Assembly (NCBI RefSeq): GCF_023101685.1
Contig: NZ_CP082164.1
Span: 6,014,001-6,078,000, forward strand
DNA length: 64,000 nt
Reading direction: 5' to 3'
Origin: Bradyrhizobium sp. 186
GTDB taxonomy: Bacteria; Pseudomonadota; Alphaproteobacteria; Rhizobiales; Xanthobacteraceae
Part shown: piece by piece, positions 1 through 8,441 of the stretch
How positions within the stretch are numbered: the first letter of the stretch is position 1
How the letters are laid out: every line of letters starts with the position of its first letter
Position numbers and translations under genes: made by a program
Notes under the pieces: generated by a model
Databases searched by the model: none
What the model was told of the DNA's origin: nothing
The model's input: the letters and a program-made list of their open reading frames with translations, nothing else

Positions 1-1446
1 CGCGCGACGGAAGGTCTTGCCGATGAAAGAGATCGCCTCGCCTGCTCCGGACAAGCCCTTCGTCTCCGCCGCAAGTCCTTGCAGCACCGCCATCGCCGCA
101 TCCGTCTCCCGCGCCAGCGCACGGAGCACGTCGAGGCACATGACGTTGCCGGAGCCTTCCCAGATCGCGTTCACCGGCGACTCCCGGTAGTGGCGCGCTA
201 AAATGCCGTCCTCGACATAGCCGTTGCCGCCGAGGCATTCCATTGCCTCGTAGAGGAACGCCGGCGCGCTTTTGCAGGTCCAGTATTTGATCGCAGGCGT
301 CAGCAGCCGCATATACGCCGCTTCAGCCGGATCGTGCGGGGTGCGGTCGAAGGCGCGGCAGAGCCGCATCACCAGCGCGACGCTCGCCTCCACGTGCAGC
401 GCCATGTCCGACAGCACCGCCTGCATCAAGGGCTGATCGGCAAGGTGTTTCTGGAACACGCTGCGGTGACGGGCGTGATGCAGCGCGTGCGCGAGCCCCG
501 AGCGCATCAGGCCGCTGGAGGCAATCGCGCAATCCTGCCGCGTGAACTGCACCATCTGGATGATGGTGCGGATGCCCTTGCCTTCCTCGCCGACCCGTTC
601 GGCGTAGGCGCCGACGAACTCGACCTCTGATGAGGCATTGGAGCGATTGCCGAGCTTGTCCTTCAGCCGCTGGAACTGGATCGCGTTGACCGATCCATCG
701 GGCGCGAAGCGCGGCATGAAGAAGCAGGTCAGCCCCTGGTCGGCCTGCGCCAGCACCAGAAACGCATCGCACATCGGCGCCGACATGAACCATTTGTGTC
801 CGGTGATGCGATAGGCATCCCCATCGCGCACCGCCCGCGTCATGTTGGCGCGCACGTCCGTGCCGCCCTGCTTCTCGGTCATGCCCATGCCGAGCGTCAT
901 GCCGCGCTTGTCCCACCACGGCGCAAAGTTGGGGTCGTAGCTCTTCGTCGACAGCACCGGCATCACACGCCCGAGCAGATCCGGCTGCATCGCCAGCGCT
1001 GCGACAGAGGCGCGCGTCATGGTGATCGGGCAGAGATGGCCGGTCTCGACTTGCGAGGCGATGTAGAATTTGGCCGCGCGAATAACCTCGGCGGCATCGC
1101 CCGCGGGGTTGCCGTCGGCGGTCCAGGTCGAGTTGTGCATGCCGGCACGGGCGCTGTGCGCCATCAGTTCGTGATAGGCCGGATGAAATTCGACCTGATC
1201 GCGACGGTTGCCCTTGGAGTCAAAGGTCCGGAGCTTTGGCGTATTTTCGTTGGCCACGCGCCCGCGCTCGGCCATCGCTGCCGAGCCCCATTGCCTGCCG
1301 AATTCGGACAGCTCCCGTTCCGCCGCCGCGCCGCCATTGGCCTTCACGGCCTCGACCAGCGGCCGGTCGAGAGCGAACAGGTCGACCTCTTCAAAGGGCG
1401 GCGACTGGTTGAAGACCTCGTGGGTTGCAAAGCTCGGCTGGGTCAT
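1..1446 (-). CDS. aidB: AidB-like acyl-CoA dehydrogenase (C-terminus cut by window edge)
   Basis: The minus-strand frame is open from an ATG at 1446 to the first base of the window, giving 482 codons without a stop. The protein starts MTQPSFATHEVFNQ, and the order of blocks follows E. coli AidB throughout: CPITMT, the flavin-contact block MGMTEKQGGTDV, GHKWFMS, KLGNRSNASSEVEF and EAMECLGGNGYVEDG, then SPVNAIWEGSGNVMCLDVLR. AidB is an FAD protein of the acyl-CoA dehydrogenase superfamily, induced in the adaptive response to alkylation in E. coli, with DNA-binding ability and weak isovaleryl-CoA dehydrogenase activity. A purine-rich GAGGAC precedes the ATG. The dipeptidase gene upstream on the same strand ends 20 bp before this start, so the two may be co-transcribed. 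About 60 C-terminal residues are probably missing. No Ada-type operator was recognised. Confidence 0.9.
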   Translation of the reverse strand, partial: MTQPSFATHEVFNQSPPFEEVDLFALDRPLVEAVKANGGAAAERELSEFGRQWGSAAMAERGRVANENTPKLRTFDSKGNRRDQVEFHPAYHELMAHSARAGMHNSTWTADGNPAGDAAEVIRAAKFYIASQVETGHLCPITMTRASVAALAMQPDLLGRVMPVLSTKSYDPNFAPWWDKRGMTLGMGMTEKQGGTDVRANMTRAVRDGDAYRITGHKWFMSAPMCDAFLVLAQADQGLTCFFMPRFAPDGSVNAIQFQRLKDKLGNRSNASSEVEFVGAYAERVGEEGKGIRTIIQMVQFTRQDCAIASSGLMRSGLAHALHHARHRSVFQKHLADQPLMQAVLSDMALHVEASVALVMRLCRAFDRTPHDPAEAAYMRLLTPAIKYWTCKSAPAFLYEAMECLGGNGYVEDGILARHYRESPVNAIWEGSGNVMCLDVLRALARETDAAMAVLQGLAAETKGLSGAGEAISFIGKTFRRA

Positions 1447-1466
1447 GGCGCGTCCTCGAAGCGGAA

Positions 1467-2231
1467 TCAGTTCCGCCGCGGCGGAATCGGGAAATCATAG
1501 GCCGCCCCGCCCGCCCCCGGCAGGGAAAAATGCCACCACTCCTTCGAATAGTTCACAAAGCCTTGCCGGGCCATCGCAGCCACCAGGTGCTTGCGCCAGG
1601 CGCGCTGATCCGGCGTGATCGACGCTGCGGAGGTATGTCCCTTCGCATCGGTGCAATCATAGCCGGTGCCCATGTCGACGCTGCCTTCCGGCGCACGTGC
1701 CTCGACCGGCGCGGTGCAGTCCGCGTAGGCCTTCGATGGATCGTATTTGGCGGAACTGTCGGCCTTGAGGTCGACCAGGGTCAGGTCGAGCGCGGCGCCT
1801 GTGGAATGCTGCGAGCGGCTCGCGATATAGCCGAGGCGGAACAGCTCGGTCTTGGGGATCTTCGGGTTATAGCGTCGCTCTGCCGCGGTCTCGCGGCCGT
1901 TCTGCGACCACGCGATCATGTCGAGAGAGGCGCGCGCCGGCCGGTAGCAGTCGAACATCTTGAGCGACTGGTTTTGCGCCGCCAGCTCCTGCTGGACCGC
2001 CTTCAGCCGCATCCCCACCTCCCGCTTCACCACGCATTCTCCGGCGCTATAGCCGCGCAGCGGACGGCCGATAAAATTGTTGGAAGTGGCGTAGCGGATG
2101 TCCTGGATGATAGTTGGGTCGACGTCGCGCAAATAGACGAAGCCGCCGGGGAGCGATTGGGCATGGGCGGATGAGATTGAGGCGATTGCAATAATCGCAG
2201 CTAGAAATGATCTCACGATATGCCTCCACAT
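1467..2231 (-). CDS. D-alanyl-D-alanine dipeptidase, VanX/DdpX type, exported
   Basis: This is a predicted zinc dipeptidase of peptidase family M15D, which cleaves D-Ala-D-Ala or related cell-wall dipeptides. The 254-residue protein has a signal peptide (about residues 1-24, hydrophobic core then SAHA-Q). It carries the M15 zinc motif SQHSTGAALD (His142, Asp149) and the late EWWHFS motif (Glu231, His234), which supply the metal ligands and catalytic base in VanX. The start at 2231 was chosen because the signal peptide begins there; an ATG two codons earlier (2237) is equally possible. The longer upstream frame runs through an intergenic repeat and is not coding. The export signal suggests a role in peptidoglycan turnover or D-Ala scavenging rather than vancomycin resistance; no VanH or VanA partner is present. 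It may be co-transcribed with aidB downstream. Confidence 0.85.
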   Translation of the reverse strand: MWRHIVRSFLAAIIAIASISSAHAQSLPGGFVYLRDVDPTIIQDIRYATSNNFIGRPLRGYSAGECVVKREVGMRLKAVQQELAAQNQSLKMFDCYRPARASLDMIAWSQNGRETAAERRYNPKIPKTELFRLGYIASRSQHSTGAALDLTLVDLKADSSAKYDPSKAYADCTAPVEARAPEGSVDMGTGYDCTDAKGHTSAASITPDQRAWRKHLVAAMARQGFVNYSKEWWHFSLPGAGGAAYDFPIPPRRN

Positions 2232-2325
2232 CGTCATGGCCGGGCTTGTCCCGGCCATCCACGTCCTTTTTGCGTCAAATGCGATAGAAGATCGTGGATG
2301 CCCGGGACAAGCCCGGGCATGACGG
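2232..2325. repeat. Intergenic inverted repeat between dipeptidase gene and pyrB
   Basis: Two oppositely oriented arms, one around CATGGCCGGGCTTGTCCCGG and one around CCGGGACAAGCCCGGGCATG, form a large potential hairpin just upstream of the dipeptidase start. Both arms translate to the TSPAMT/TSPGMT peptides typical of spurious ORFs over rhizobial intergenic palindromes. From here to pyrB (2326-2449) no gene is seen. Confidence 0.7.
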
Positions 2326-2449
2326 AGAAAATTGCGAATGGTCAGATTGGGCACGCTTTGCCGACAGGCCCGACAGATCAGGGGATAACTCACTGCCTCA
2401 CCTTTGGCCCTTGCCCCCCCAGCCATCCCCGCCTATAGCTCTCGCTTTA

Positions 2450-3397
2450 ATGACATCGAAATCGACCTTCGTCCTCGGCCACCGGCATTTGCTGGGCATC
2501 GAGGGCCTTTCCGCTGCCGACATCACCGGCCTGCTCGACCTGTCCGAGGAATATGTCGAGCTCAACCGCCAGGTGGACAAGAAGCGCACCGTCTTGCGTG
2601 GACGGACGCAGGTGAACCTGTTCTTCGAGGCCTCCACCCGCACCCAATCCTCGTTCGAGCTCGCGGGCAAGCGCCTGGGCGCCGACGTCATGAACATGTC
2701 GGTCTCCTCCTCGTCCATGAAAAAGGGCGAGACGCTGATCGACACCGCGGTGACGCTGAACGCCATGCACCCCGATATCCTGGTGGTCCGGCATCACGCC
2801 TCCGGCGCCGTGGAACTGCTGGCCCGCAAAGTTGACGGTTCCGTGATCAATGCCGGCGACGGTGCGCACGAGCATCCCACCCAGGCGCTGCTCGATGCGC
2901 TGACCATTCGCCGCAACAAGGGCCGGATCGAAGGCCTCGTGGTGGCGATCTGCGGCGACGTGCTGCATTCGCGCGTCGCCCGCTCCAACATCATCCTGCT
3001 CAACACCATGGGCGCGCGCGTCCGTGTCGTCGGCCCCTCCACGCTGCTGCCGCCGGGGCTCGAACGGATGGGCGTCGAGGTCGCGCGCGACATGCGCGAG
3101 GGACTTGACGGTGCGGACATCGTCATGATGCTGCGGCTCCAGCGCGAGCGCATGAACGGCTCCTTCGTGCCCTCGTCCAGCGAATACTTCCACTATTTCG
3201 GGCTCGACCAGAAGAAGCTCGCTTACGCCAAGCCGGACGCGCTCGTGATGCATCCCGGCCCCATGAACCGTGGCGTGGAGATCGACTCAGCTGTGGCCGA
3301 CGGCGCTCAGTCCCTGATCCGCGAACAGGTGGAGATGGGCGTCGCAGTGCGCATGGCCGTGCTGGAAGCGCTCGCCCGCAACCTGCCGAACGCGTGA
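2450..3397 (+). CDS. pyrB: Aspartate carbamoyltransferase catalytic subunit
   Basis: PyrB condenses carbamoyl phosphate and aspartate to N-carbamoylaspartate, the committed step of cytosolic pyrimidine synthesis. The 315-residue length is normal for the family. Hallmarks are the carbamoyl-phosphate loop STRTQSSFE (about residue 60), HPTQALLDA in the hinge region, and the aspartate-site block [12 protein letters not shown] near the C-terminus. The ATG at 2450 gives [17 protein letters not shown], the expected N-terminus; the frame stays open further upstream only through repeat DNA. The gene overlaps the dihydroorotase-like gene by one base (TGATG), indicating translational coupling. No PyrI-type regulatory subunit is present. 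The overlap matters because in Pseudomonas-type ATCases a non-catalytic PyrC-like protein is a structural partner of PyrB. Confidence 0.97.
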   Translation: MTSKSTFVLGHRHLLGIEGLSAADITGLLDLSEEYVELNRQVDKKRTVLRGRTQVNLFFEASTRTQSSFELAGKRLGADVMNMSVSSSSMKKGETLIDTAVTLNAMHPDILVVRHHASGAVELLARKVDGSVINAGDGAHEHPTQALLDALTIRRNKGRIEGLVVAICGDVLHSRVARSNIILLNTMGARVRVVGPSTLLPPGLERMGVEVARDMREGLDGADIVMMLRLQRERMNGSFVPSSSEYFHYFGLDQKKLAYAKPDALVMHPGPMNRGVEIDSAVADGAQSLIREQVEMGVAVRMAVLEALARNLPNA

Positions 3398-4704
3398 TGC
3401 TCATGTTGACCGATCGACGACCCATCCTGCTTGCCAATGCCCGCGTCGTCGATCCCTCCAGGGATTTCGACGGTCCCGGCGACGTCCTGATCGCCGACGG
3501 CACCATCCGCGAGACCCGGCGCGGCATCGGCGCGGCCGGCGTCCCCGAGGGTACCGACATCGTCAACTGCTCCGGCAAGATCGTGGCCCCCGGCCTGGTC
3601 GACATGCGCGCCTTTGTCGGCGAGCCCGGTTTCAGCCATCGCGAGACATTTGCTTCGGCGAGCCAGGCGGCGGCGACCGGCGGCGTCACCACCATCATCT
3701 GCCAGGCCGAGACCGAGCCCGTCATCGACAATTCCGCGACCGTCGACTTCGTGATGCGCCGCGCCCGCGACACGGCGATCGTCAACATTCTGCCGATGGC
3801 GGCGCTCACCAAGGGCATGCGCGGCGAGGAGATGACCGAGTTCGGCCTCCTGAAGGCCGCCGGAGCGGTCGCCTTCAGCGACGGTGACAGAAGCGTCACC
3901 AACGCGCAGGTGATGCGCTGGGCGCTGACCTACGCGCGCGATTTCGACGCGCTGATCGTGCATTATACCGAGGATCCCAAGCTCGTCGGCGAAGGCGTGA
4001 TGAACGAGGGCGAGTTCGCCACGAGGCTTGGCCTGATGGGCATCCCGAACGCGGCGGAGGCCGTGATGCTGGAGCGCGACATGCGCCTCGTCGCGCTGAC
4101 CGGCGGCCGCTATCACGCCGCCGCGCTGTCCTGCACGGATTCGCTCGACGTCCTGAAGCGCGCCCGCGATGCCGGGCTCCCCGTCACCGCCTCGGTCTCG
4201 ATCAACCACCTCGCGCTGAACGAGAACGACATCGGCCCCTACCGGACGTTCCTGAAGCTGGCGCCGCCACTGCGCACGGAGGACGACCGCCGCGCGCTGG
4301 TCGCAGCCGTCGCCTCCGGCCTCGTCGACGTCATCATGTCCGACCACAATCCGCAGGACGTCGAGGTCAAGCGGCTGCCGTTCGCGGAAGCCGCGCCGGG
4401 TGCTGTCGGCCTCGAGACCATGCTGCCGGCCGGCTTGCGGCTCGTGCATAATGGCGAGCTGGAACTGAAGACATTGATCCGGGCGATGTCGACCCGACCG
4501 GCCGAGATTCTGGGCTTGCCCGGTGGAACCCTGCGCGTCGGCGCGCCGGCGGATGTCATCGTGATCGATCCCGATACGCCCTGGGTCGTCGATCCCGCCG
4601 ATCTCAAATCGCCCTGCAAGAACACGCCGTTCGACGAAGCCCGCTTTACAGGCCGCGTGGTGCGGACCATCGTCAACGGGCGGACGGTCTTTGAGCATGT
4701 CTAA
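3397..4704 (+). CDS. Dihydroorotase-like protein, probably non-catalytic (PyrC')
   Basis: This 435-residue amidohydrolase-fold protein is encoded in a one-base overlap with pyrB. It aligns with type I dihydroorotases along its length (IVAPGLVDM, EPGF, GGVTTI, GLETMLPAGL). However, the metal-binding HxH after the first strand is replaced by DMRAF, the HxxH block expected near residue 230 reads YHAAALSC with the second histidine lost, and the conserved DHAPH reads SDHNPQ. Active enzymes use these histidines for the zinc centre, so catalysis of carbamoylaspartate cyclisation is doubtful. The family precedent is the inactive PyrC' of Pseudomonas, which assembles with PyrB. A structural role in an ATCase complex is therefore the favoured inference, with a catalytic pyrC expected elsewhere. 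ATG 3397 or ATG 3403 could be the start. Confidence 0.85.
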   Translation: MLMLTDRRPILLANARVVDPSRDFDGPGDVLIADGTIRETRRGIGAAGVPEGTDIVNCSGKIVAPGLVDMRAFVGEPGFSHRETFASASQAAATGGVTTIICQAETEPVIDNSATVDFVMRRARDTAIVNILPMAALTKGMRGEEMTEFGLLKAAGAVAFSDGDRSVTNAQVMRWALTYARDFDALIVHYTEDPKLVGEGVMNEGEFATRLGLMGIPNAAEAVMLERDMRLVALTGGRYHAAALSCTDSLDVLKRARDAGLPVTASVSINHLALNENDIGPYRTFLKLAPPLRTEDDRRALVAAVASGLVDVIMSDHNPQDVEVKRLPFAEAAPGAVGLETMLPAGLRLVHNGELELKTLIRAMSTRPAEILGLPGGTLRVGAPADVIVIDPDTPWVVDPADLKSPCKNTPFDEARFTGRVVRTIVNGRTVFEHV

Positions 4705-4800
4705 AGCGCGATGAGATGAGGATGAATCATCATCGCGCTTTAGGTTGTTGTTTGAGCATGATCTTTTCGGAAAACCGCTTCGCACTTTTCCGGATCATGG
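4703..4800 (+). repeat. Dispersed intergenic palindrome, copy 1
   Basis: An inverted repeat (AAAGCGCGATGA ... TCATCGCGCTTT) is followed by TTGAGCATGATCTTTTCGG and a second hairpin (GGAAAACCGCTTCGCACTTTTCC). It begins in the dihydroorotase stop codon. Related copies lie at 17759-17815 and 33648-33752 in the opposite orientation. Confidence 0.85.
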
Positions 4801-4893
4801 CTAGGGTGACGGTTTCGGACCTCGCCTGGCGCCGCGACGGCGCATCGGGACAGGATCATGCGTGGCGTCGCAGTTCGACAGGGAGATGCGGCC

Positions 4894-5505
4894 ATGGGAT
4901 TTGCAGACATGGGGCTTGAAGTGTTCCTGCCGGTGGCGTTCGTCATCGGCTATCTGCTCGGCTCGATCCCGTTCGGGCTGGTCCTGACAAAACTCGCCGG
5001 CACGCAGGATCTGCGCTCGATCGGTTCAGGCAGTATCGGCGCCACCAACGTGCTGCGCACGGGACGCAAGGGTCTCGCCGCGGCAACCCTGGTGCTCGAC
5101 GCGCTGAAGGGCACCGCGGCGGTCATCATCGCCGGTTACATCGCAGGACCCAATGCGGCGATCGTGGCGGGCCTCGGCGCTTTCCTCGGCCATCTCTTCC
5201 CGGTCTGGCTCAAGTTCAGGGGCGGCAAGGGCGTCGCAGTCTATATCGGCATCCTGCTCGGCCTGTTCTGGCCCGGCGCGATCGTGTTCTGCCTGCTCTG
5301 GCTCGCAACCGCCTTCACCACCCGCTACTCTTCTCTTTCGGCATTGGTCGCGGCCTTTATCACGCCGCTGTTCCTGTGGTGGTTCGGCCACCTCGCGCTG
5401 GCGGCGCTGGCCGCGGTGCTGACGCTGCTGCTGCTCTACGCGCATCGCGAGAACATCAAGCGGCTGCAATCGGGCAGAGAAAGCCGGATCGGCGAGAAGG
5501 CGTAA
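4894..5505 (+). CDS. plsY: Glycerol-3-phosphate acyltransferase PlsY
   Basis: PlsY transfers an acyl group from acyl-phosphate to glycerol 3-phosphate in the inner membrane, the first step of phospholipid synthesis. The 203-residue protein has the usual hydrophobic segments and the three family motifs: [21 protein letters not shown] in the first cytosolic loop, and [13 protein letters not shown] in the second, followed by [10 protein letters not shown] near the C-terminus. ATG 4894 was chosen because it is preceded by GGGAG at a suitable distance and matches the usual N-terminus; an upstream in-frame ATG at 4858 would add 12 atypical residues. The gene reads in the same direction as pyrB-pyrC' but is separated from them by a repeat, so a separate promoter is likely. 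Confidence 0.95.
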   Translation: MGFADMGLEVFLPVAFVIGYLLGSIPFGLVLTKLAGTQDLRSIGSGSIGATNVLRTGRKGLAAATLVLDALKGTAAVIIAGYIAGPNAAIVAGLGAFLGHLFPVWLKFRGGKGVAVYIGILLGLFWPGAIVFCLLWLATAFTTRYSSLSALVAAFITPLFLWWFGHLALAALAAVLTLLLLYAHRENIKRLQSGRESRIGEKA

Positions 5506-5510
5506 GGCCG

Positions 5511-5542
5511 GAAAAAGTGCGGATACCGCCGCACCCTTTCCG
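5511..5542 (+). terminator. Hairpin downstream of plsY
   Basis: GGAAAAAGTGCGG, a short loop and CCGCCGCACCCTTTCC can pair just after the plsY stop. There is no strong U-tract, so termination is inferred and weak. Confidence 0.4.
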
Positions 5543-5647
5543 CATTATGTGCCAAATCCTGTTCGCAACTGGCGACCGAATCACGGCTGTATTGGCGAAC
5601 AGGTTCCATGCCTGTCATCCTGACAGTGGAAATGGCGGTTGCTCAGA

Positions 5648-6856
5648 ATGAGCGAGAAGATTGTTGGCGCGCATGATGAGGTTGGTTCGCGCGGTGCTGC
5701 GCGCACCGCCGCAAGCCGACTGCTCTTGACGACTGACATCTGGTCCGATGTCCCCTCACCGCCTCGCACTCCAGAGCCTGCGTCCGTCTCGCCGCGATCG
5801 CGGATGCCCGATGCCATCGTGGAAGCACCGGAACCGGTCGAGGTCGTAACCGTCGCCGCGCCCATCGTGCGCGATCAGGCGCCCAGACAATGGCCGCCGC
5901 AAAAACTATCGTTGGCCCTCCAGGGCGGCGGCACCTTTGCCGCCTTCACCTGGGGCGTGCTGGAGCGGCTGCTGGAAGAGCCTGCCATCGAAATCGACAC
6001 CATCAGCGGCGCCAGCGCCGGTGCCGTCAACGCGCTTCTGCTCGCCTCCGGCCTTGCCGAGGGCGGCCGCGAAGGCGCCCGCGCCCGGCTCAACCGGTTC
6101 TGGGTCCGGCTGATGCACGAGGCTTCGTTCCGCTCGCTGATGCTGGTCGGCGGATTTTCGCCGGCGGGAAGCTCGGTCGCGTTCGGTCCGACGCTGCGCT
6201 CCGGCCAGTTCGATCCCTTTGACCTCGATCCGCTGCGGCAGGCGCTGTCGCGTGACATCAACTTTGCGGTGCTCCGCGACGCGAAGTGCCCAAAGCTCCT
6301 GATCGCGGCGACGCGGATCCGCGACGGGCAACAGCAGATTTTTCGCAACGACGCGATCACCGCGGATGTCGCGCTCGCCTCGACCTGCCCTCCGCTGGTT
6401 CACTGCGCCGTCGAGATCGACGGCGAGGCCTATTGGGACGGCGGTTTGGGCGGCAATCCGCCGCTGCTGCGGCTGGCGCGGGAAACGACAACCTCCGACC
6501 TCCTGATCGTCCAGGTCACGCCGGCGCGCGACAGCTATGTGCCGATCACGCTCGCCGCGATCGACCGCCGGCTCGACCAGATCGCGGCCAACGCCGCGCT
6601 CAATGCCGAGGTCGCAGCGATCGAATGGGCGCAATCAAGTGCAGCACCCGCGCTGCGGCTGTTCAGGATTGCGGCGGAGGACTCGGTCGACGGCCTGGCG
6701 CAGCGCTCTTCGACCGATCTCGGCCGCGGCTTCATCCGCCTGTTGCACCGGAGTGGCCGCGAGGCCGCCGACCGCTGGCTCGGTCAGGCTGCCGTGGCGG
6801 CGCCCGCCGAGACCCAACGCGCGATACCCGTAACGGCCGAGCCGGCGCTGCTCTGA
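5648..6856 (+). CDS. Patatin-like phospholipase family protein
   Basis: This is a predicted serine lipid acyl hydrolase. After a low-complexity, probably disordered N-terminus of roughly 85 residues, the patatin domain begins with the oxyanion motif LQGGGTFAAFTWG. The nucleophile elbow GASAGAVN follows, and the second member of the Ser-Asp dyad lies in DGGLGGNPP. All three elements are intact, so the enzyme should be active. Similar proteins in rhizobia are often linked to polyhydroxybutyrate or phospholipid turnover, but nothing in the neighbourhood proves a substrate. The start could be ATG 5648 or TTG 5639. The gene stands alone, converging on the cupin gene downstream with only 8 bp between the stop codons. 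Confidence 0.88.
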   Translation: MSEKIVGAHDEVGSRGAARTAASRLLLTTDIWSDVPSPPRTPEPASVSPRSRMPDAIVEAPEPVEVVTVAAPIVRDQAPRQWPPQKLSLALQGGGTFAAFTWGVLERLLEEPAIEIDTISGASAGAVNALLLASGLAEGGREGARARLNRFWVRLMHEASFRSLMLVGGFSPAGSSVAFGPTLRSGQFDPFDLDPLRQALSRDINFAVLRDAKCPKLLIAATRIRDGQQQIFRNDAITADVALASTCPPLVHCAVEIDGEAYWDGGLGGNPPLLRLARETTTSDLLIVQVTPARDSYVPITLAAIDRRLDQIAANAALNAEVAAIEWAQSSAAPALRLFRIAAEDSVDGLAQRSSTDLGRGFIRLLHRSGREAADRWLGQAAVAAPAETQRAIPVTAEPALL

Positions 6857-6864
6857 CCTTCACC

Positions 6865-7467
6865 TCATGCAGCGAGGCCTGATCTCGCGCGCGCAGGCGC
6901 CTCGCGCAGCGGCTCGATCGCCATTCGGTAGCCGCACAGTCGTGCCACCGGCGCAAGCGCGGCGAACAGCAGTTTCTGTAGCCAGATCGGCACGCCCGCG
7001 AGATAGAGGTGGTCGCTGTAGGTATGCAGCACCAGCGCAATCAGGAGAAAGTCCGGATCGCCGGCGCTCGAAAACCACGAGGGCTGTTTCACCGTAAGCA
7101 TCGCGAAATTCGCGAAGAAGCGCAGGTGCTGCTGTGCTGGAGAGAACGAAATTTCGAGCTCGGCATTGTCGTCGCCGACATTGGCAAAGTAACGCGGTCG
7201 GCCGCGGGGCACGATGGCGGTGCCACCGGCGTCCACGAACTGCTCGCGGCCATCGACGACGACCTTGATGCGGCCGCTCCTGACCGAAAAATGCTCGTCC
7301 GCGCCGGAATGGACATGTACCAGCGCATTGCCTCCGCCCGAGCCGCCCGTCTCCAAAATCACCCCGAAGCGCGCGACGTGAGGATCGTCGAGCGGTCCCG
7401 AGAAGACGAAGATCTCCTTGTTGAAGGCATTGCGCAGCCGCGTACCGCGGGCGATCTCATTCAGCAT
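6865..7467 (-). CDS. Cupin-domain protein
   Basis: The 200-residue protein has one cupin barrel in its first half: HVHSGADEHFSVRSGRIKV gives the HxH...E metal-site pattern, followed by a glycine turn and a PRGRPRYFANVGD second cupin block. The C-terminal half is helical and hydrophobic (DFLLIALVLHTYSDHLYL, then IWLQKLLFAALAPVARLCGY) and may associate with the membrane. The enzyme activity, if any, cannot be named. It is 42 bp downstream of the AraC-family gene on the same strand, which in turn follows the amidase gene. A three-gene unit with the cupin as a sensor or target is plausible. Confidence 0.75.
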   Translation of the reverse strand: MLNEIARGTRLRNAFNKEIFVFSGPLDDPHVARFGVILETGGSGGGNALVHVHSGADEHFSVRSGRIKVVVDGREQFVDAGGTAIVPRGRPRYFANVGDDNAELEISFSPAQQHLRFFANFAMLTVKQPSWFSSAGDPDFLLIALVLHTYSDHLYLAGVPIWLQKLLFAALAPVARLCGYRMAIEPLREAPARARSGLAA

Positions 7468-7509
7468 GTTGCATCTCCTTACAATCCAGGGAGACGCGCT
7501 GGTAGCGCC

Positions 7510-8367
7510 TTAGGCGACGAACGTATTGCAAAAATCCGACACCCCAAGCTTGGCGTTCCAGTCCTGCACATTGTCGACGGCAACCCGCCGGCAGAAAGCC
7601 TCCGGCGGCGCACCCGCAAGTGCACGAAAATCACGGATCAGATGCGCCTGGTCGGAAAAGCCGGCCGCATGCGCGACATCGGCCCAGTCGGCACCAGCGC
7701 GGCGCGCGGCGACGGCTCGCTGCATCCGCTCGATCCGCGCGAACCGCTTTGCGCTCGCACCGGTCTCGGCCTTGAAGCGCCGCTGGAGCCTGCGTTCGCC
7801 GATATCGAGGCGACCCGCGAGTGCGCGCATGGAGATCGCCGGTTGCTGCTTGATCGCACGCATCGCCCGCGCGACCAGCGGATCGAGACGGTCTGTCCCC
7901 GTCCTCTGCTGGAGGAACCTTCGCATGCAAGCAACGCGCGCCGTGGCATCGCCGGCTTCCGCGAGTTGCTCCTCGATCAATGCGGCAGCGCCGTCGCCCC
8001 AGATGTCCGACAGCTCAACCCTTGCATCCAGAAGATCTACAGGCTTCGTGCCGAGCACGCGGTCTGCCGCGTCCGGCTTCAGCCGCACCAACACGGCGCC
8101 GAGCGGACCGCTCGGTTTCAACGCCGCGGCCTTGGTATGCATACCTTGGACGATGCGCTTGTAGACGCCGCGATGCGACGTCATCGGCGCGCGGTAGTGC
8201 ACAATGAGGACCGGCGACGTCGTCGGCAGCACCTTAATTGTCCGCACGCTCGCGGCCAGGGTGTCGTCGAGATCGGCATCCCAAAATGCCTCGACGATAT
8301 CGCCGAGCATCTCGCCCGCGCCGAAGAATTGCGAGCTGCGCTTGATAAGTTGGTCCGGAACAGCCAT
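7510..8367 (-). CDS. AraC-family transcriptional regulator
   Basis: The protein is 285 residues if ATG 8367 is used; a GTG at 8418 would add 17 residues. The C-terminal third holds the double helix-turn-helix typical of AraC proteins: ISMRALAGRLDIGERRLQRRFKAETG, then ADWADVAHAAGFSDQAHLIRDFRALAG. The N-terminal domain resembles the DUF6597-type sensor found in this subgroup (LIVHYRAPM..., GVLVRLKP-like block). The effector is unknown. The frame stays open upstream into the end of the amidase gene, which is overlap and not evidence for a longer protein. Neighbouring cupin and amidase genes on the same strand are candidate targets. Confidence 0.85.
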   Translation of the reverse strand: MAVPDQLIKRSSQFFGAGEMLGDIVEAFWDADLDDTLAASVRTIKVLPTTSPVLIVHYRAPMTSHRGVYKRIVQGMHTKAAALKPSGPLGAVLVRLKPDAADRVLGTKPVDLLDARVELSDIWGDGAAALIEEQLAEAGDATARVACMRRFLQQRTGTDRLDPLVARAMRAIKQQPAISMRALAGRLDIGERRLQRRFKAETGASAKRFARIERMQRAVAARRAGADWADVAHAAGFSDQAHLIRDFRALAGAPPEAFCRRVAVDNVQDWNAKLGVSDFCNTFVA

Positions 8368-8441
8368 GAGTTCAATTGGTCGGCCCAGCGCCGGCGCGGT
8401 TGCATGCGCCGCGCTCACATAAAGTTGACGCCCGAAATACG

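Noticed and set aside
5436..5651. Small ORFs between plsY and the patatin gene
   Set aside because: They overlap a hairpin and show no ribosome site or recognisable content.
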